A stretch of DNA of 64,000 nucleotides from the NCBI GenBank assembly GCA_021014325.1, contig CM037461.1, positions 211,501 through 275,500 on the forward strand, read 5' to 3'. This document shows positions 35,727-47,805 of this stretch, one piece after another; the first letter of the stretch is position 1, and every line of letters begins with the position of its first letter. The translations under genes and the position numbers were made by a program. The notes under the pieces were generated by a model. That model had not been told where the DNA came from and made no database searches. It worked only from the letters and a program-made list of their open reading frames with translations. The stretch is from Plazaster borealis. Lineage: Eukaryota; Echinodermata; Asteroidea; Forcipulatida; Labidiasteridae.

Positions 35727-35832
35727 CTTGAGCACTAGTTTTATTTTGAGCTCTAGTTTTATTTGAGCTCTAGTTTTATTTGAGCTCTAGTTTTATTTGA
35801 GCACTAGTTTTATTTGAGCACTAGTTTTATTT
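35727..35832. repeat. TTTTATTTGAGCTCTAG minisatellite (unit 1)
   Basis: About six copies of a 17-base unit, with some gagcac variants. The array in unit 2 at 45317-45472 is longer, about nine copies, so it changed length after the duplication. Confidence 0.9.
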
Positions 35833-35984
35833 GCTTTGCCGTGTGCACTCTATACACTTCCTGGTCAGAACTGACTCGGATCCGGGCCCCGTTTGCCGAT
35901 GTTTACACACGGGTGCGCGCGTGTGTGTGTCCCCCAAACATACATGGGCAGAAGGGGGTTGTTTCAAAAGAGGGCGCTATCAGA

Positions 35985-37048
35985 ATAGAAGAAGAATAGA
36001 AGAATAATTTTATTGTCCACGTTAAAAACAAAGAAACTTGACATCCACTGGCCAAATTACAAGCATATACAATCAATATAAAAACTATATAAGTTACAAA
36101 AAGTAAGTAAGAAATACAAAGCAACAAATACAAAAGACCCGCACACTAAAAAATGCACCAGCCAAAACAACGCCAACCGGTCACAATAGGACATCAAGAC
36201 AACAACAGGCTGGGGAAAAAACCCACTACTCCTACCCCCTTGTAGCCACCCGTGACCAGCTAACGCTGCCCCGACCAATCCATTCCAACAGAGCGAACAA
36301 TACATAAAAATACAAAACCATTGTAAACAGTTCTAACAACCCTTAGTAACCCTGCTAGCATTGTTGTTGAACATGTGAATAGCATTAGGAACAAATGATC
36401 GTCTAGTGCGGCATAGTGAAGTCCTAGGAACAGAAAGACGAATACCTGACCTATTGAATTTAAAACAATTGTTAAGTGGGTGAGAGACGTCTTGCATTAT
36501 TTTGTGTACTTTAAGCATGAGTCTTTTTACATACAGTGAACCAATTGGATCCAGATCAGTACCAATTAAACGCTGAGCGATTTTCCTAGGTCTCTCCAGT
36601 TTCTTTACATTTTGTTTAGACAGATTACCAAAATTACAGATCAAACAAAAAGTGAGAATACTTTGAATCAGTGACTGGTAAAAAAGATTTAAGATCCTAT
36701 TGTCAACGTGGAACTCTTTAAGTTTTCTCAAGAAGTACAACCTTTGGTTAGCTTTACTAGAAAGTAATTGTGAATTAGTGTTCCAATTGAGTTTACTGTC
36801 AATAACTGTGCCTAAATACTTGTACTCTGAAACCTGCTCAATAGGATGATTGTGAATGACCAAGGGTTCATCGACTGCAGCTGAGCGACGGAAGTCAAAG
36901 ATCATTTCCTTGGTTTTCTTGACGTTAAGCACTAAATGATGGCGCTCACACCAGTCGACGAACTTTTTGACAGCACTAATATATTCATTGGAATCATTGG
37001 TTAAGTAACCGCTTATAACTGTGTCGTCTGCATACTTAATTAGACATA
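35985..37048 (-). pseudogene. LINE fragment: C-terminal part of a CR1/L2-like reverse transcriptase
   Basis: On the minus strand the frame starts within the polymerase catalytic box (YADDT near 37030). It continues through LNVKKTKEMIFDF, YKYLGTVIDSKLNW and a YFLRKL...LNLFYQSLIQSILTF region to a stop at 36333, features typical of CR1/L2-type non-LTR elements. A 3' untranslated part ends with repeated ttctatt words at about 35990-36005. The 5' part (endonuclease and most of the polymerase) is missing, the usual result of incomplete reverse transcription, so it is inactive. It occupies duplication unit 1 only, and so arrived after the duplication or was lost from unit 2. Confidence 0.85.
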
Positions 37049-37481
37049 CTTAATCAGACAACATTTATACACATTACTACACAATAGCCATGCCCAGAGG
37101 ACACATTATTTTTTTGCAAGGGGGGGATGTTGGCTGTTTTTTTCCAATTCGCCAGGCCCGTGAGAACACTGTTTGCAAGGGGGAGCTGGGTGTTGTTGTT
37201 TTTTTGTTCAAAGACTATTAGCGAGCGCAGAGCTTAAGGGCCCAGGAAGCTTTTGGGTTTCAAGTCGTTCAATATGAGCACATAAATATATGGGAGAAGT
37301 GTAATTTGCAAAATGAATGAAATATCCACTAATTTGGACATGGCCTTGGACAACCAAAATATACGGGAGATCGTTTGTTGGAATAACAGTGATTGTATGC
37401 TTTGATTGAACTATGTTTTTTCCCCTTTTTATTAAAACTAGTCCCAATTAAATGAAATACGTGGAGGAACAGATACTATAC

Positions 37482-37514
37482 CTCTGACTCTGACTCCTGT
37501 GTCCTGTTAGCCAT
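37482..37514 (-). pseudogene. First coding exon, unit 1 paralogue of the Death-domain gene
   Basis: ATG at 37514 opens 11 codons (MANRTQESESE) to the donor GAG|GTATAG, phase 0. It aligns with the 15-codon exon at 48187-48143 in unit 2, with flanks conserved. No Death-domain exon follows in unit 1, because the corresponding block is missing and a LINE fragment lies nearby. I therefore take this copy as a broken gene remnant, although exons unknown to me could exist. Confidence 0.6.
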
Positions 37515-38939
37515 GACAGATGCCTCTTTAACTAAGGAGAATAGAATGACAGAATAATAAGAAATTCCAAAGTATAAATCAAGCACATATTTACACAACA
37601 TTAATAAATAATTATATTTGAGTTTAAGCAATTGGACGGAAACTAACAATAAACACTGGCTCTGTGAACTAGTGAATAAACTTATGGCCCTAAACAAGCA
37701 TGTTGTGTAAGGGTTCTGATGCACAAATGTTGAAGATTGTTACCGTTTTTCGTTAAAGGTGTTTATTAATGGCAATAATAGTGTGAACAGTTGGTCTTCA
37801 CTCCGAACCTTGCTTGGTGGCTGGCCTCCGGCTCGGGCCATGAATAGCGGCCAACCCGGTTCTTATCATGCGGTGTAAAGACCGGCTCCTTACACTGTTA
37901 ATTTTGTTGCCTAAATAATGTATCTTTAGGAACAACAACCTATGAGAATGCTGACCACCTACTGAAAAATCGAAGACCAATAGCAGAAGCTGCAGTATTC
38001 CCAGTTAGCTACAATAAATGTTAGACTGTACATCACTGTTAATCCTAATTGTTCAGTATTGCATGAAAACCAGACCAATTCCATTCATTCAAGTATAAAA
38101 TTGTGAGTCCGTTTACACATCATTCACGACCAAAATTCATGCAATCTGCTTAACGGAGGACTTTAAATGTCTGCGCATGCTCGGGAAAAAGGGTTTTCCC
38201 TTGACATTGCAATAATCATCATCGCTCATGCGCGGGCTGAAACCGCATACAGCACTGTCGTCGGTGGTTCGCATGCACATTCCGTCGACAGCATGGTCGG
38301 CCGGAGCACACAGTTCCTTGAAAATTTAAGCTTGTTTACGAAAAACTACGCAACGTGTATAGGCTTTATTAATTAATTACAAAAATTACACATTTTAGGA
38401 TACCCTTGATGAAGAGAAGGATTATGTTACTGTATAATATAAGATTTGTTTTCTATTTATTTGTTTTGTTTTGTTGTTTTTCGGTATTTTGGGGTTTTTG
38501 CGGGGTTCTTGAGCGAAGTCAACATGATGTGATGAAGACGCAATGTTTTTGCTTAATGTTTTTGCAACCCTAAATTGTGTTGCTGAAACCGTTTCAGAAA
38601 CGATTATCGTTAACAAATATAACCATAAACGCACAGGCTATAGATTTTTATATGTAGTTAACATGCGTTTTTAGAAGCCGTCCGTATTTTAAATTTTTTC
38701 GGTAACCCCGACAATGATTTTTTTTTTCCACTCCCCGCTCATTTTTTTGCAGCTGAGAAATCCGAAATCCAAGTAATTACAAATAAATGGCCTAAGGACG
38801 TGTCAATTTGTTCGTACGTACATGTACACTAATGGATTCAACTACACAACTTCATCACTGTATGTAGGCTACAACTACTAGTACAAGAACAAACGCGGAA
38901 GCCGGAAGTATAAACACCAAGGTGACTATGAGACAACTC

Positions 38940-39110
38940 GACCTACGGCCAACACTAGACCCAGTAACCGGGGCGCTGTACCCCGTTTTTCGAACTGTTG
39001 ACATCTAACGACTGCAGATGTCAAAATTTCGAGAAAGCGGAGTACAGTACTACCGCAGATGTCAAAAATTTGGCACAGCGCCCCAGTTACTTGGTCTAGG
39101 CTAGCCCCAC
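38940..39110. mobile_element. Fold-back element ACTAGACCCAGTAACCGGGGCGC (unit 1 copy)
   Basis: Left arm actagacccagtaaccggggcgctgtacccc and inverted right arm ctagaccaagtaactggggcgctgtgcc, with an internal pair around ttttcgaa...ttcgagaaa. The same element is at about 49228-49375 in unit 2, so it predates the duplication. Confidence 0.75.
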
Positions 39111-39449
39111 TTGTGTGGCCAAGCTCTCTGAATCCTTGGTCACACGTCAGGACCGATTATTATTTTTGGAAAACTATTCGCTGTAAAAAGAAAAACGAAA
39201 AAATGTAGGCGCATTCCCTACGGGCGGGTCGGCGGTTTAAACCGACTAAATGTGTTCACTTACCTCTTGGATGTTTAAATAAATAACCCTTTGACAAGTT
39301 ATTTCAATTTTTTTCGTTTCCTCCGAATTACTTCCCTCGATGTGTAGGCCTATATGAGCGGGGCCAAAATTTTATTTGGAAATACCAAGCGATTTCAAAA
39401 TTAAAATCACGACGTCATCGGCCGGCCGGGCTACAGGCGGAGCAATGGT

Positions 39450-41533
39450 TAGTCTTGGTCCAAGACGTCACTATCTCATACTCGTGATAGCCCGACAGAG
39501 GGCGCGCTTTTCTTCCTGAACTCATCGCGTTTGACGACCTAACGTCTTGGGTATTTTGTTTTAGAGGGCGTGGGCAACTTATGGTATTATGTATTATTCA
39601 TATTAGTGACAAAATGAAAAGCTTGCAAGACAAGCAAGGTGTGAAAGGTCATGAGGTCGTCGACACGAGCATGACTTTTGTGTGTAGTGCATGCTGTTTT
39701 TTAAACATGAACTCTCGTTTTGATTGACCACCATGGCTTCTTCATCGCATTATCAACGCATTTAGCTAGTGATTCTGAAATTATTCAAGCTAAATTATAT
39801 GCTTGCAGTCGGTTAGGTTGATCGGTTGGTCATTGTTATTGGCGTTTGGAATCTTGTACATTGTCAATGTCAAACATGTAATTTAAAAAAGATTATCTTT
39901 GCATATGAATTACTTATCATTCTACCATTCGATTTGCCCTGAAAATAAACTACTGGCAATGAAACAATTCTACCATGCATTTGTTTACTTTGGGCCTACA
40001 CCTACACGAATTATGACTTTTGTGTAGCAATAATATTAATTTTCTGTTGTGGGATAATTTACTGCATCTTTGTAGGCTTAATTCACTGATGGCCGGGTGT
40101 TCACAAAGAGATAAGAGGTGAACTCAAGACTGTGTTTGGATCATGCATACTGTTCGTATCACTCCAACATACTACTTTCAACAGGTTTATAAGTTGCTGC
40201 ATATATAATAAGCATTTCAAATACCGCGCGCCCTGTGCATAGGTCTACATGTAGTTTCTCTATTGCAAGGTCACAGTGCATAGATGAATGTAATACAATT
40301 TTACTCGAGTACTGTAGCCAGCCTACTTACTGTACGTACGTACGTAGTGTGGAAATCTATATGTATGTTCAACAATGCGTTCATTATTATATTGGCAATA
40401 AACATTTACTTTGAATGGAAGTACAGCAACGTTCGATAGTATAAAGCATTTTGAGAAACATTTCACTTCGAAGTAATGTGGTTATCGAAAAAGATATAAG
40501 TTTTTATCCCCCAAAATTTAAATCTGAGAAAAGTTACTGCAAAAACGTTTCTCTGATTTTGTATTCCAATTACGGATTATTCTTCCTGCGTTGACATAAT
40601 TCGCTCCGGATTTCGGCGATATCTAAAAAACGCGACCACCTTTTGAAATGAATTTTTCACAGGTTGATTGTATATCTACATTTATATATGATTAAAACAA
40701 TTCAAAACCCAAAGGTATACTCTTTTCCTTTAACTCCCATGAACTCCACTGAAAGCATCTCAAATATCCTCATAATATTAAATCATTCCTGCACTGTTCC
40801 TGTAAACCTTCAACAAACAAGGACTAAGTTAAACATTGTTATAAACAGAAGGTAGCAATTTCAGAATAATCTAGAGAATTGTTAAGTCCAAAAAGTAAGG
40901 TAAACCCATCGTCAAGCTTTATTCAGAATGCATTTTAATCACTTATATTAATTCCCTGTCGAGAAGGTACCGGTACTTCGCCACAAGAGACCCATTGCAC
41001 AACGCGCAGCGTACTCACTGCGCCTATCCTGGGTGTCATTTTGGGTGTCAAAATCGTATACAAACATGCACAAAAGAGAGTTTTGACACCCAAAATGACG
41101 CGCATTGTCGGAGGCGCGTTCCGGGTCTATAGAAATCAATAGGTCCCCCTTGCATAACGCGAAACGCTACAGATACGCTGAGGTCACGCGCACGTTTTTC
41201 GCACAGAGAACAGCTATCGTCCAATGATCTGCCTCGTTTTTGAGAGAGTGACGTCATATGTAATGGGTCTATACCATTCACAACAGTTCCATAGCTAGCT
41301 AGCTGCTATAAACGCATGGCGATTCATGAATAATTCACGAAAATGTGCAAACTCGATCGTTGATTGGCTCCCCCGGAAAGTCGGGGAAAAACAATGAAAC
41401 ACTTAAGCACCCTCATACAAGATACACAAGACCTTCGCGGAAGCTATAAATCAAACCAAGGATAGTGACGCCCTCTGTTGTTGGAATTGATCCATTGATC
41501 AATTTCGTTGCGAAGGTCTTGGAACCAAGACTA
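39450..41533. mobile_element. 2.08-kb TIR element, TAGTCTTGGTCC ends, 9-bp target duplication, empty site in unit 2
   Basis: Ends are tagtcttggtccaagacg and, inverted, tagtcttggttccaagacc. Target duplications agcaatggt lie at 39441-39449 and 41534-41542. In duplication unit 2 the same site has one agcaatggt (49701-49709) and no element, an exact empty site. The interior holds other fold-back elements (for example 40395-40733 and about 41130-41275) and no transposase, so it is non-autonomous. Confidence 0.9.
40395..40733. mobile_element. TTAA-type MITE, ATACGTTTGG family (copy 3)
   Basis: Contains agcattttgagaaacatttcacttcgaagtaatg and the hairpin aatctgagaaaagttactg...aacgtttctctgatt. The right end is ggtatactcttttcctttaa. 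The left end is truncated. It is nested in the 2.08-kb element. Confidence 0.65.
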
Positions 41534-42194
41534 AGCAATGGTATGAACATGCAACGGCTGATGTGACACCATCAGCATACGGAGGCGGGTACCTCACGTA
41601 CACAGACTGGGCAGTGACTCCATACTCGAATACACATTTCAGGCATGGCATGTTGGCCCTTTTAGAATAGAATACAAGGGCTGACCTACATGTACATGTA
41701 CACATGGTATAGGAATTGATATGATAGGCTTTTCAGGCTATTTAATAGGCCTAACAAGTTGCTGATTTTTTTTAGGGGGGAAACGATTAATCGGAAATCA
41801 AGATTCTTTTGTATAGATATTTTCTTAATTGCTACAATTCAAACAGTATACTTGTAATGTATATTCTACCATGTAAAATATACATTGTGTACGCACTTAA
41901 ATAGCCATAAACATAATCAGAACTAACTAATTTCTAAACAATTCAACAACAATAAAACTGTATAAAATGCAATCCTTTGCTGATTTTTTTTACTGTCCAA
42001 TTACGGCTTGAAAATGTGACTGGTCCTTATATACACGTATTCATGTAAGCAATAACTTAAAAGCGGTGCACTTTTGGTAATAACTCCACAAGTTAATGAC
42101 CACAACAAATTAAGATACTTGGTATCTTATTTGAGAGCCGACTGTGACAGAATCATCCTTGATCTCCTTCCCGGGATAGCATCACAAGAAAGGA

Positions 42195-42368
42195 CCAACG
42201 TTGGGCCAACGGAACACTTCCATTGGCCCGAACACTTTCATTGGCCCAACATTGGCTGTCAACATTGGGCCAACGTACTTTTGCTCATCGGTTTTATGTT
42301 GGGCCAATGTAAAAGTTGGCCCAATGTTGGCCTAACGTAAACATTGGCTCAACATTGAGCCAATGTCA
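42195..42368. repeat. TTGGCCCAACG-type repeat at the end of unit 1
   Basis: Repeats of ttgggccaacg, cattggcccaac and related words, colinear with 50410-50581 in unit 2. The larger field of such repeats runs to about 54.56 kb. Confidence 0.8.
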
Positions 42369-42568
42369 CAAGTATCCTTGTCCCAGAGTTTTAATTTTGT
42401 TTCAATAATAATTTACACATTATGTGTGTGTTTATAATAAAAGTTAAGACTAGTTTTATAAAAATTGTAATGAGTATTTTTGTTGTTCAGATTTTGTCAT
42501 GAGATAAAATGAAGATTATTTGATTTCAGAAAAAGAAATGTTCTTCGTTTGACGTGTTTTCTCGTTCC

Positions 42569-42592
42569 GGTACGCACGAGACTTGCACAGTC
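42569..42592. mobile_element. Lone end of the AATAGACTGTGCAAG element family at the duplication junction
   Basis: tacgcacgagacttgcacagtctat matches the right-hand ends of elements at 17738-17876 and 26476-27050. It stands a few bases before the start of duplication unit 2 with no partner end seen between the units. Confidence 0.6.
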
Positions 42593-43369
42593 TATACCCA
42601 ACAAAGACATTGCATGTTGTCAAACAGTTTCAAGCCTAGTAAAAATCAACTTCGTAAATGTTTGCATTAACTGTTAATAAAGTCACTCTTACTGCAGCTA
42701 GTTCACGTGTTTCCCCCAAAGGATTCTTATTGAACCTGTCCCCGGAAAGATAATAATTGTTCAGTTAGGAAAAAAACACTCACTCATTGCAAGACATTTA
42801 TTGTTGATTTATGCTTGTTTATGCATTTATTTTAAAGGTATGCCTACAGTTAACAATATAACACTAACACTAAAAGCTAAAACATACATCAATTTATAAT
42901 TCTGAGTAGAAACTGCATTGTATGAAATTGTACGATTTTGTTTTTTAAATTTGTAAATTAACTCAATTTGCTAAAAAAAAGAGAGAGAAACAGGCATAAT
43001 TGTTTTGGTCGACGACAGTTCACCAGCCAAAATGCAAACCAATCAGGAAACAATTTCGTCCAGCATTATTGCATAGCAATATTTAGACCGAATAACATAA
43101 ATTTTACAGGAAAGTAAGACTTTACCTATTTGGAATGTTTTTAGTTTTTTACAAAACTGACAGGCTTAATTAAAGTATTAAGTGACTGTTATGTGTACTG
43201 CATAATTGCATAATTGTTTTGTTTAGTAGTTGGTTTTGTTATTTGATATCAATAGCGAAATATATTGATCTTATAGTTATTTATCAAACGATACGACAAG
43301 GTAAGACGTGGCTATTTAGAAGTACAAAATGTAATAAATATTTTTCCGATTTAAACAATAGTGACTGTT

Positions 43370-44032
43370 ACCCTGCTACAAGGAAGGTCTACTGCTTTTT
43401 ACAGTAGGTTTTTGCAGTTTTTGAAATAATTCCGCCCAGGAATTTTCAAAAAAATTAGTTTTTTGGGTATACCCCTTAAGACAATGTAGAAACAGATGGA
43501 AGAAGTAATTGGCACTGGGAGAGTTCATTCACCTTGAAAATTCCATTTGACTTCTGTGGTCAAAAGAGCTTGCCATTACTTTGTACACGTAAATCTCAGC
43601 AAACCCTCAAAGGGTAGATTGCCCACCTTGTTTTAAAATAATCATCAATCATCCTTATCAAGAGCAGCTTGTCCCTGTCAGGGGAGACTTGTTTGACAGG
43701 TGAAGGCTTTGTATCAGGGTAACACTACACTTATAAAAGAAACATCCACTTGTGGGCGGGGGGGGGGGGGTTGTTAGTAAGGCAATGGAGGAAGGAAACA
43801 CACAAGGCACTGTAATCCTGCTGGTCATCAACCCATTCATAAAAACATGTTGAGGGGATAAACTACTTTTTATAGGAAATAAACATCTCTATAGCTCCTC
43901 TGAGGGGTATTATGCTTGAAAATGAAGTAAAAAAGCTTGCATACCCTGGGTGTAAACTGATTTCACAGACTGCATGAAAAAGTAGTAGGGCCACCGCTGA
44001 ATGATAAAGTATTACGTAACACACAGGACAAG
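43370..44032. other. Block present only in duplication unit 2
   Basis: Unit 1 reads straight from gtgactgtt to ttgatagatcacgag (34751-34775), whereas unit 2 has this block between the same flanks. It contains a poly-G run at 43757-43770. No clear terminal repeats, target duplication or exon was found, so insertion and deletion cannot be told apart. Confidence 0.6.
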
Positions 44033-45316
44033 GTTTGATAGATTACGAGGTTCCTCATTTTCCTTCCTTTTTGCAAATTCACAGTTTTTTTTATAATAGT
44101 ACCATTTTAACCGGTCTCCCACCACAATTACCAAACTAAGCATTTATTATTAATGAGGTTCTGTATTATGGGGTTTCCAAAATAGAAATATTGTGTAGGA
44201 TTAATTCTCCTATTATCGCGGTAGGCTACTTAGCACGCTTTCTCAAGTGTTCTGTCATTATTGTTGATGAAGTATTTGAAAAGTTGGAGGTGGCTGGAAG
44301 TCGCTAATAGACTATTGGTTAAAAAAAAAATTGTAAAAACGTTTTAAAAAAAAACAATACTGCAACGATACTTTATTTTCCGCGATAATGGTTTCCACGT
44401 TCTATAGGAGAACCGGCTATACTGAAGTTTAAAAAAAATATTGCGCCATTAATGCAACAATGGCTAATCTGAGTAAATGAAGCAGTACTATTTTCTTATG
44501 AGAATGACTTGCGTCTCCTTGGATCTTAATCTCGACACCTCATCAAGTCTCGTCGTTTCTCACTATTGGCGTTACTTCAGGTTTCCTGAAAGGAAGGACA
44601 AACAAAACCAACACCAGGTTTCAAAGTGAATGAGCAACTGGCATCTTGAAACACAGCCACAGCACAAATTTTTCAGCGTTTTTATTCTTCATATTATTTT
44701 TGAATCAGAAATAAAAACATTGTTTTTATACCGATACCGACGTATGGTATTTGCTCAGCACTTCCCCGAGTGCTGTATAAAATTCCACATGACAACTTAC
44801 AGTATGCTTCAATGCTTTTGTCATAATTAACTACATTGAAATGATATCAATGTTTTAATGCAAAACCGATATTTATGAGAATCCAACTTTTAAATCCTAT
44901 TTTGAAAACTTCAAAGAAAATAGGCATAAAACATAATAACGTCAACATGAATTGCATAGCTTGTGTAAATATGAAAAAAATGTGTTTCATTGCCTGTTAT
45001 GCTCTTTCATAACAATAAGTGCAAAAGACCCCTTGCATTGGCCGCTATCTTTGATGTCAAACACGACTCTCGGCCAATGATAGCTCTTCATTGCAATTGA
45101 CCTCGGTGAGGGACTGTTTTGGGCTTGTGACGTCATATGCAAGGGGTCTTTGTTGCTGAAGTAAATGGCATTTTTCATATTGTTATAGTTTTGTACTTTT
45201 GTAATTGCTTTACCAATCAATTTATAAAGATAACAGGTACGTGAATCATGTTATACTTTATAACCCCATGTTGTTGTGTTCACGAACACCAAGTGTTTGT
45301 CAAGTGACAAATACTT

Positions 45317-45472
45317 GAGCTCTAGTTTTATTTGAGCTCTAGGTTTATTTGAGCTCTAGTTTTATTTGAGCTATAGTTTTATTTGAGCTCTAGTTTTATT
45401 TTAACTTTAGTTTTATTTGAGCTCTAGTTTTATTTGAGCTCTAGTTTTATTTGAGCTCTAGTTTTATTTGCT
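45317..45472. repeat. TTTTATTTGAGCTCTAG minisatellite (unit 2)
   Basis: About nine 17-base units, some with aggtttattt or gagctatag variants. Longer than the matching array in unit 1. Confidence 0.9.
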
Positions 45473-45504
45473 TTGCCGTGTACACTCTATAAACTTCCCG
45501 GTCA

Positions 45505-45925
45505 GAACTGACCCGGATCCGGGCCCCGTGGGCCTCACCCTATTCTGGGTCAAAATTACCAAGAAGTGGGTCAAAATAAACGCACAATCCGAGTTAAATT
45601 TCCACCTTTTAACCCTTTTTCCGGGTCAGCGTGAACTGGAATGGGCCAGGCCCCCTGGGACCCGGAATCCTGGTCAATTCTGACCCGGAAGTCAAGGACC
45701 AGGATTCCGAGGCTGCGTCTGAATCAAGCTACTTTGGCTGCAGCGGCAACTTTTAAGACTTTTCTGCGATCCGGTCATAACCGAAGCCGTTAATTCGGAC
45801 AAAGCCTGATTCAAAATGACTTTCTGGTTCAGATTCTGGATAATACTGAACCCTAAGCAGACCATGTTGACCCGGATATGAGAATGTCCGATACGGACCC
45901 TCCCTGGGTCAATTCTGACCAGGTA
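45505..45925. repeat. Two GGGTCA-rich fold-back elements (copies 3 and 4)
   Basis: Two adjoining stretches (about 45505-45700 and 45700-45925) each contain several gggtca/tgaccc words, such as aactgacccggatccgggcccc, tgggtcaaaat, ccgggtcagcg and gttgacccggatatg. They lie directly downstream of the Death-domain exon on the minus strand. Family members occur at 17.9 and 23.6 kb. Confidence 0.6.
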
Positions 45926-46091
45926 CTCTTTAGAATGCAGAAGACCTAATAAATGTGAATATAAGAAGCAATACAAGTGCATTTACACAAGACAGTGGAG
46001 AATGTACGATTGCACAACAATAACGTCACACATGTCAAAATTCCATGCACGTTCAAATGGAAAACTAACCGCAGTTTATGGTTCAACTTAC

Positions 46092-46386
46092 CTTCTAGAA
46101 AAAGTGCTGCCAATTCTGTCATCTCGAGTGTGTTCAGAGCGGCAACTAGCTCTTCGCCCATTTGTTGCCTGTTGCTGGATACATCAAAGCTCCTCTTCCA
46201 TATCAGCAGTATCTGGAAAATCTGTTCCTTGATATTTCCGGGGTTATTCGCCTTCACATGATCTATTTGTATACTAGCATTTTTAATGTTCAGATAGTCA
46301 GCAATTGCTTCCCAGCCAGATCCAAGTTCCTTTGCCAACCGACGCAAGGTCAACTGATCAATGGGTGGCATCGTTTCTGCAGATGT
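46092..46386 (-). CDS. Death-domain exon (exon 2 of the unit 2 gene)
   Basis: 295-base exon with acceptor gatatacaacag|ACA and strong donor GAAG|GTAAGT, entering in phase 0 and leaving in phase 1. The 98 encoded residues form a Death domain: LRRLAKELGSGWEAIADYL (helices 1-2 with the conserved Trp), IDHVKANNPGNIKEQIFQIL (helices 3-4), LLIWKRS, then GEELVAALNTLEMTELAALF (helices 5-6). Death domains assemble homotypic complexes in apoptosis and innate signalling. The exon joins in frame to 48187-48143. The rest of the protein was not found; exons beyond 46092 may be short or absent, in which case this is a small adaptor-like protein. The block is missing from duplication unit 1. Confidence 0.9.
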
Positions 46387-46609
46387 CTGTTGTATATCAT
46401 GGAGATTTTAAAGATTAAATGACAATGGACAAACAAAATACTCAGAGTATAAATCAGCCATGTCACACAAAATGCATAATGGGCTTTTGGAATAGGGAGG
46501 AAAGAGCCGGGTGTGGGAGATTTTGTTCCCCGGTGTGTGTGCGTCCCCAAAAATAAATGGGCAGAAGGGAGTTGTTTCAAAAGAGGGCGCTATCAGACAA
46601 AATTTCTAC

Positions 46610-47115
46610 ACAATTCGCCGGGCCCATGAGGGTGCACCCCACTAAATAAGGAGAAAACAGAGCGTCGAGCTCATTAATTTTTTGTAGGCTTTCAAAATAT
46701 TCTATATTAGACAGATTTGAGAGTCCCAAAAAAGGGTTTGAGCGTACAAATTTTGCCCAATTGTGACCTGGGGGTTGTTGACTTCCAACTGGATGTATTT
46801 TGTATGACATAGGCCCTAACAAAAATGGTACTATTTGCTGAGAGGTGTAGGGACATTTTTCAAGATTGATGCTCGGACGTTTGGAAAATTACACTGGTGT
46901 CTGGGTGTTTTTATTTGGAGGGGGAATAACTCGACGGGCCCAGGGACTCCCCATACCAAATTGAGCAGAACATAAAAGTTTAAGAGTCAATTAATAATTT
47001 TCCCCTAATGTAAAAAGCTGTGAGACTTCCAAGTATTTTTCGTGTATTTTTGAATATTTATTATTTTGCACTGTATGCTATGGGAGTTGATTTAGGGGGG
47101 TGCACCCATGATGAG
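46610..47115. repeat. Repeat related to the element at 32140-33075
   Basis: Shares gggtgcaccc ends, gttgacttccaac and gtgagacttccaagtattttt-like words with 32140-33075. It occupies the intron between the two Death-gene exons in unit 2. Confidence 0.5.
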
Positions 47116-47805
47116 AACACACTAATTTTTTGTCGGGGGTGGCTGTTTTTTCCAATTCGCCAGAAAACTGAGAACTCTTCGTAAGAACACTGTTTGCAAG
47201 GGGAAGCTTTTTTTTTTTTTTTCGAAGACTATTAGCGAGCGCAGAGCTTATGGGCCCAGGACTCGATTTCACAAAGCACTAAAGATTCATCTTAGGATGA
47301 GTTGTCAATATCACCATAGTAATTTGTAACGTGACCTCACATTTTGCTTGGTAATTAAGATTGGTACACCTCCAAAGAGCAATCTTAGTGCTTTGTGAAA
47401 TTGATCCCTGGAAGCTTTTGGGTCCAAGTCGTTCATTCTCAGCACATAAATATATGGGAATAGTGTAATTTGCAAATGAACGAAATAGCCGCTAATATAA
47501 TTCGGACATGGTCTTGTACAACCAAAATATACGGGGTAGCACTGTTGGAGAGATGAGATCGTTTGTGGGGATAACAATGTTTGTATGTTTTCAAAGAGAG
47601 CTTTTTAGCTGCTCCTATGTTGTCATTATGTCCTGGGCCCAACAAAATTATGCTTACCAGAATAAGGTTATCAGCCAAACTACCAAGTCACATGTACAAT
47701 TTGTGACTGGTATCCTGTTCATTTCTCATGTATGTTTGGGTTTGGGTTTGTTTTGTTAATTGTTTTTGTATTTTGTCTAGAGCTGTTCCCCACAAGCCTC
47801 GGCTA

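Larger units (their letters stand above)
33994..42368. repeat. Tandem segmental duplication, unit 1
   Basis: Matches unit 2 (42599-50581) in the same order and orientation along its length, apart from insertions and deletions. Paired landmarks are 34190/42784, 35440/45000, 35730/45317, 37482/48143, 38290/48590, 39441/49701 and 42360/50573. Unit 1 uniquely contains a LINE fragment (about 35985-37048) and a 2.08-kb TIR element (39450-41533). It lacks the roughly 1-kb block that carries the Death-domain exon in unit 2. Confidence 0.9.

Noticed and set aside
45692..45982. Minus-strand frame downstream of the Death-domain exon as its C-terminal exon
   Set aside because: It translates the GGGTCA repeat element and lacks a phase-1 acceptor I could support.
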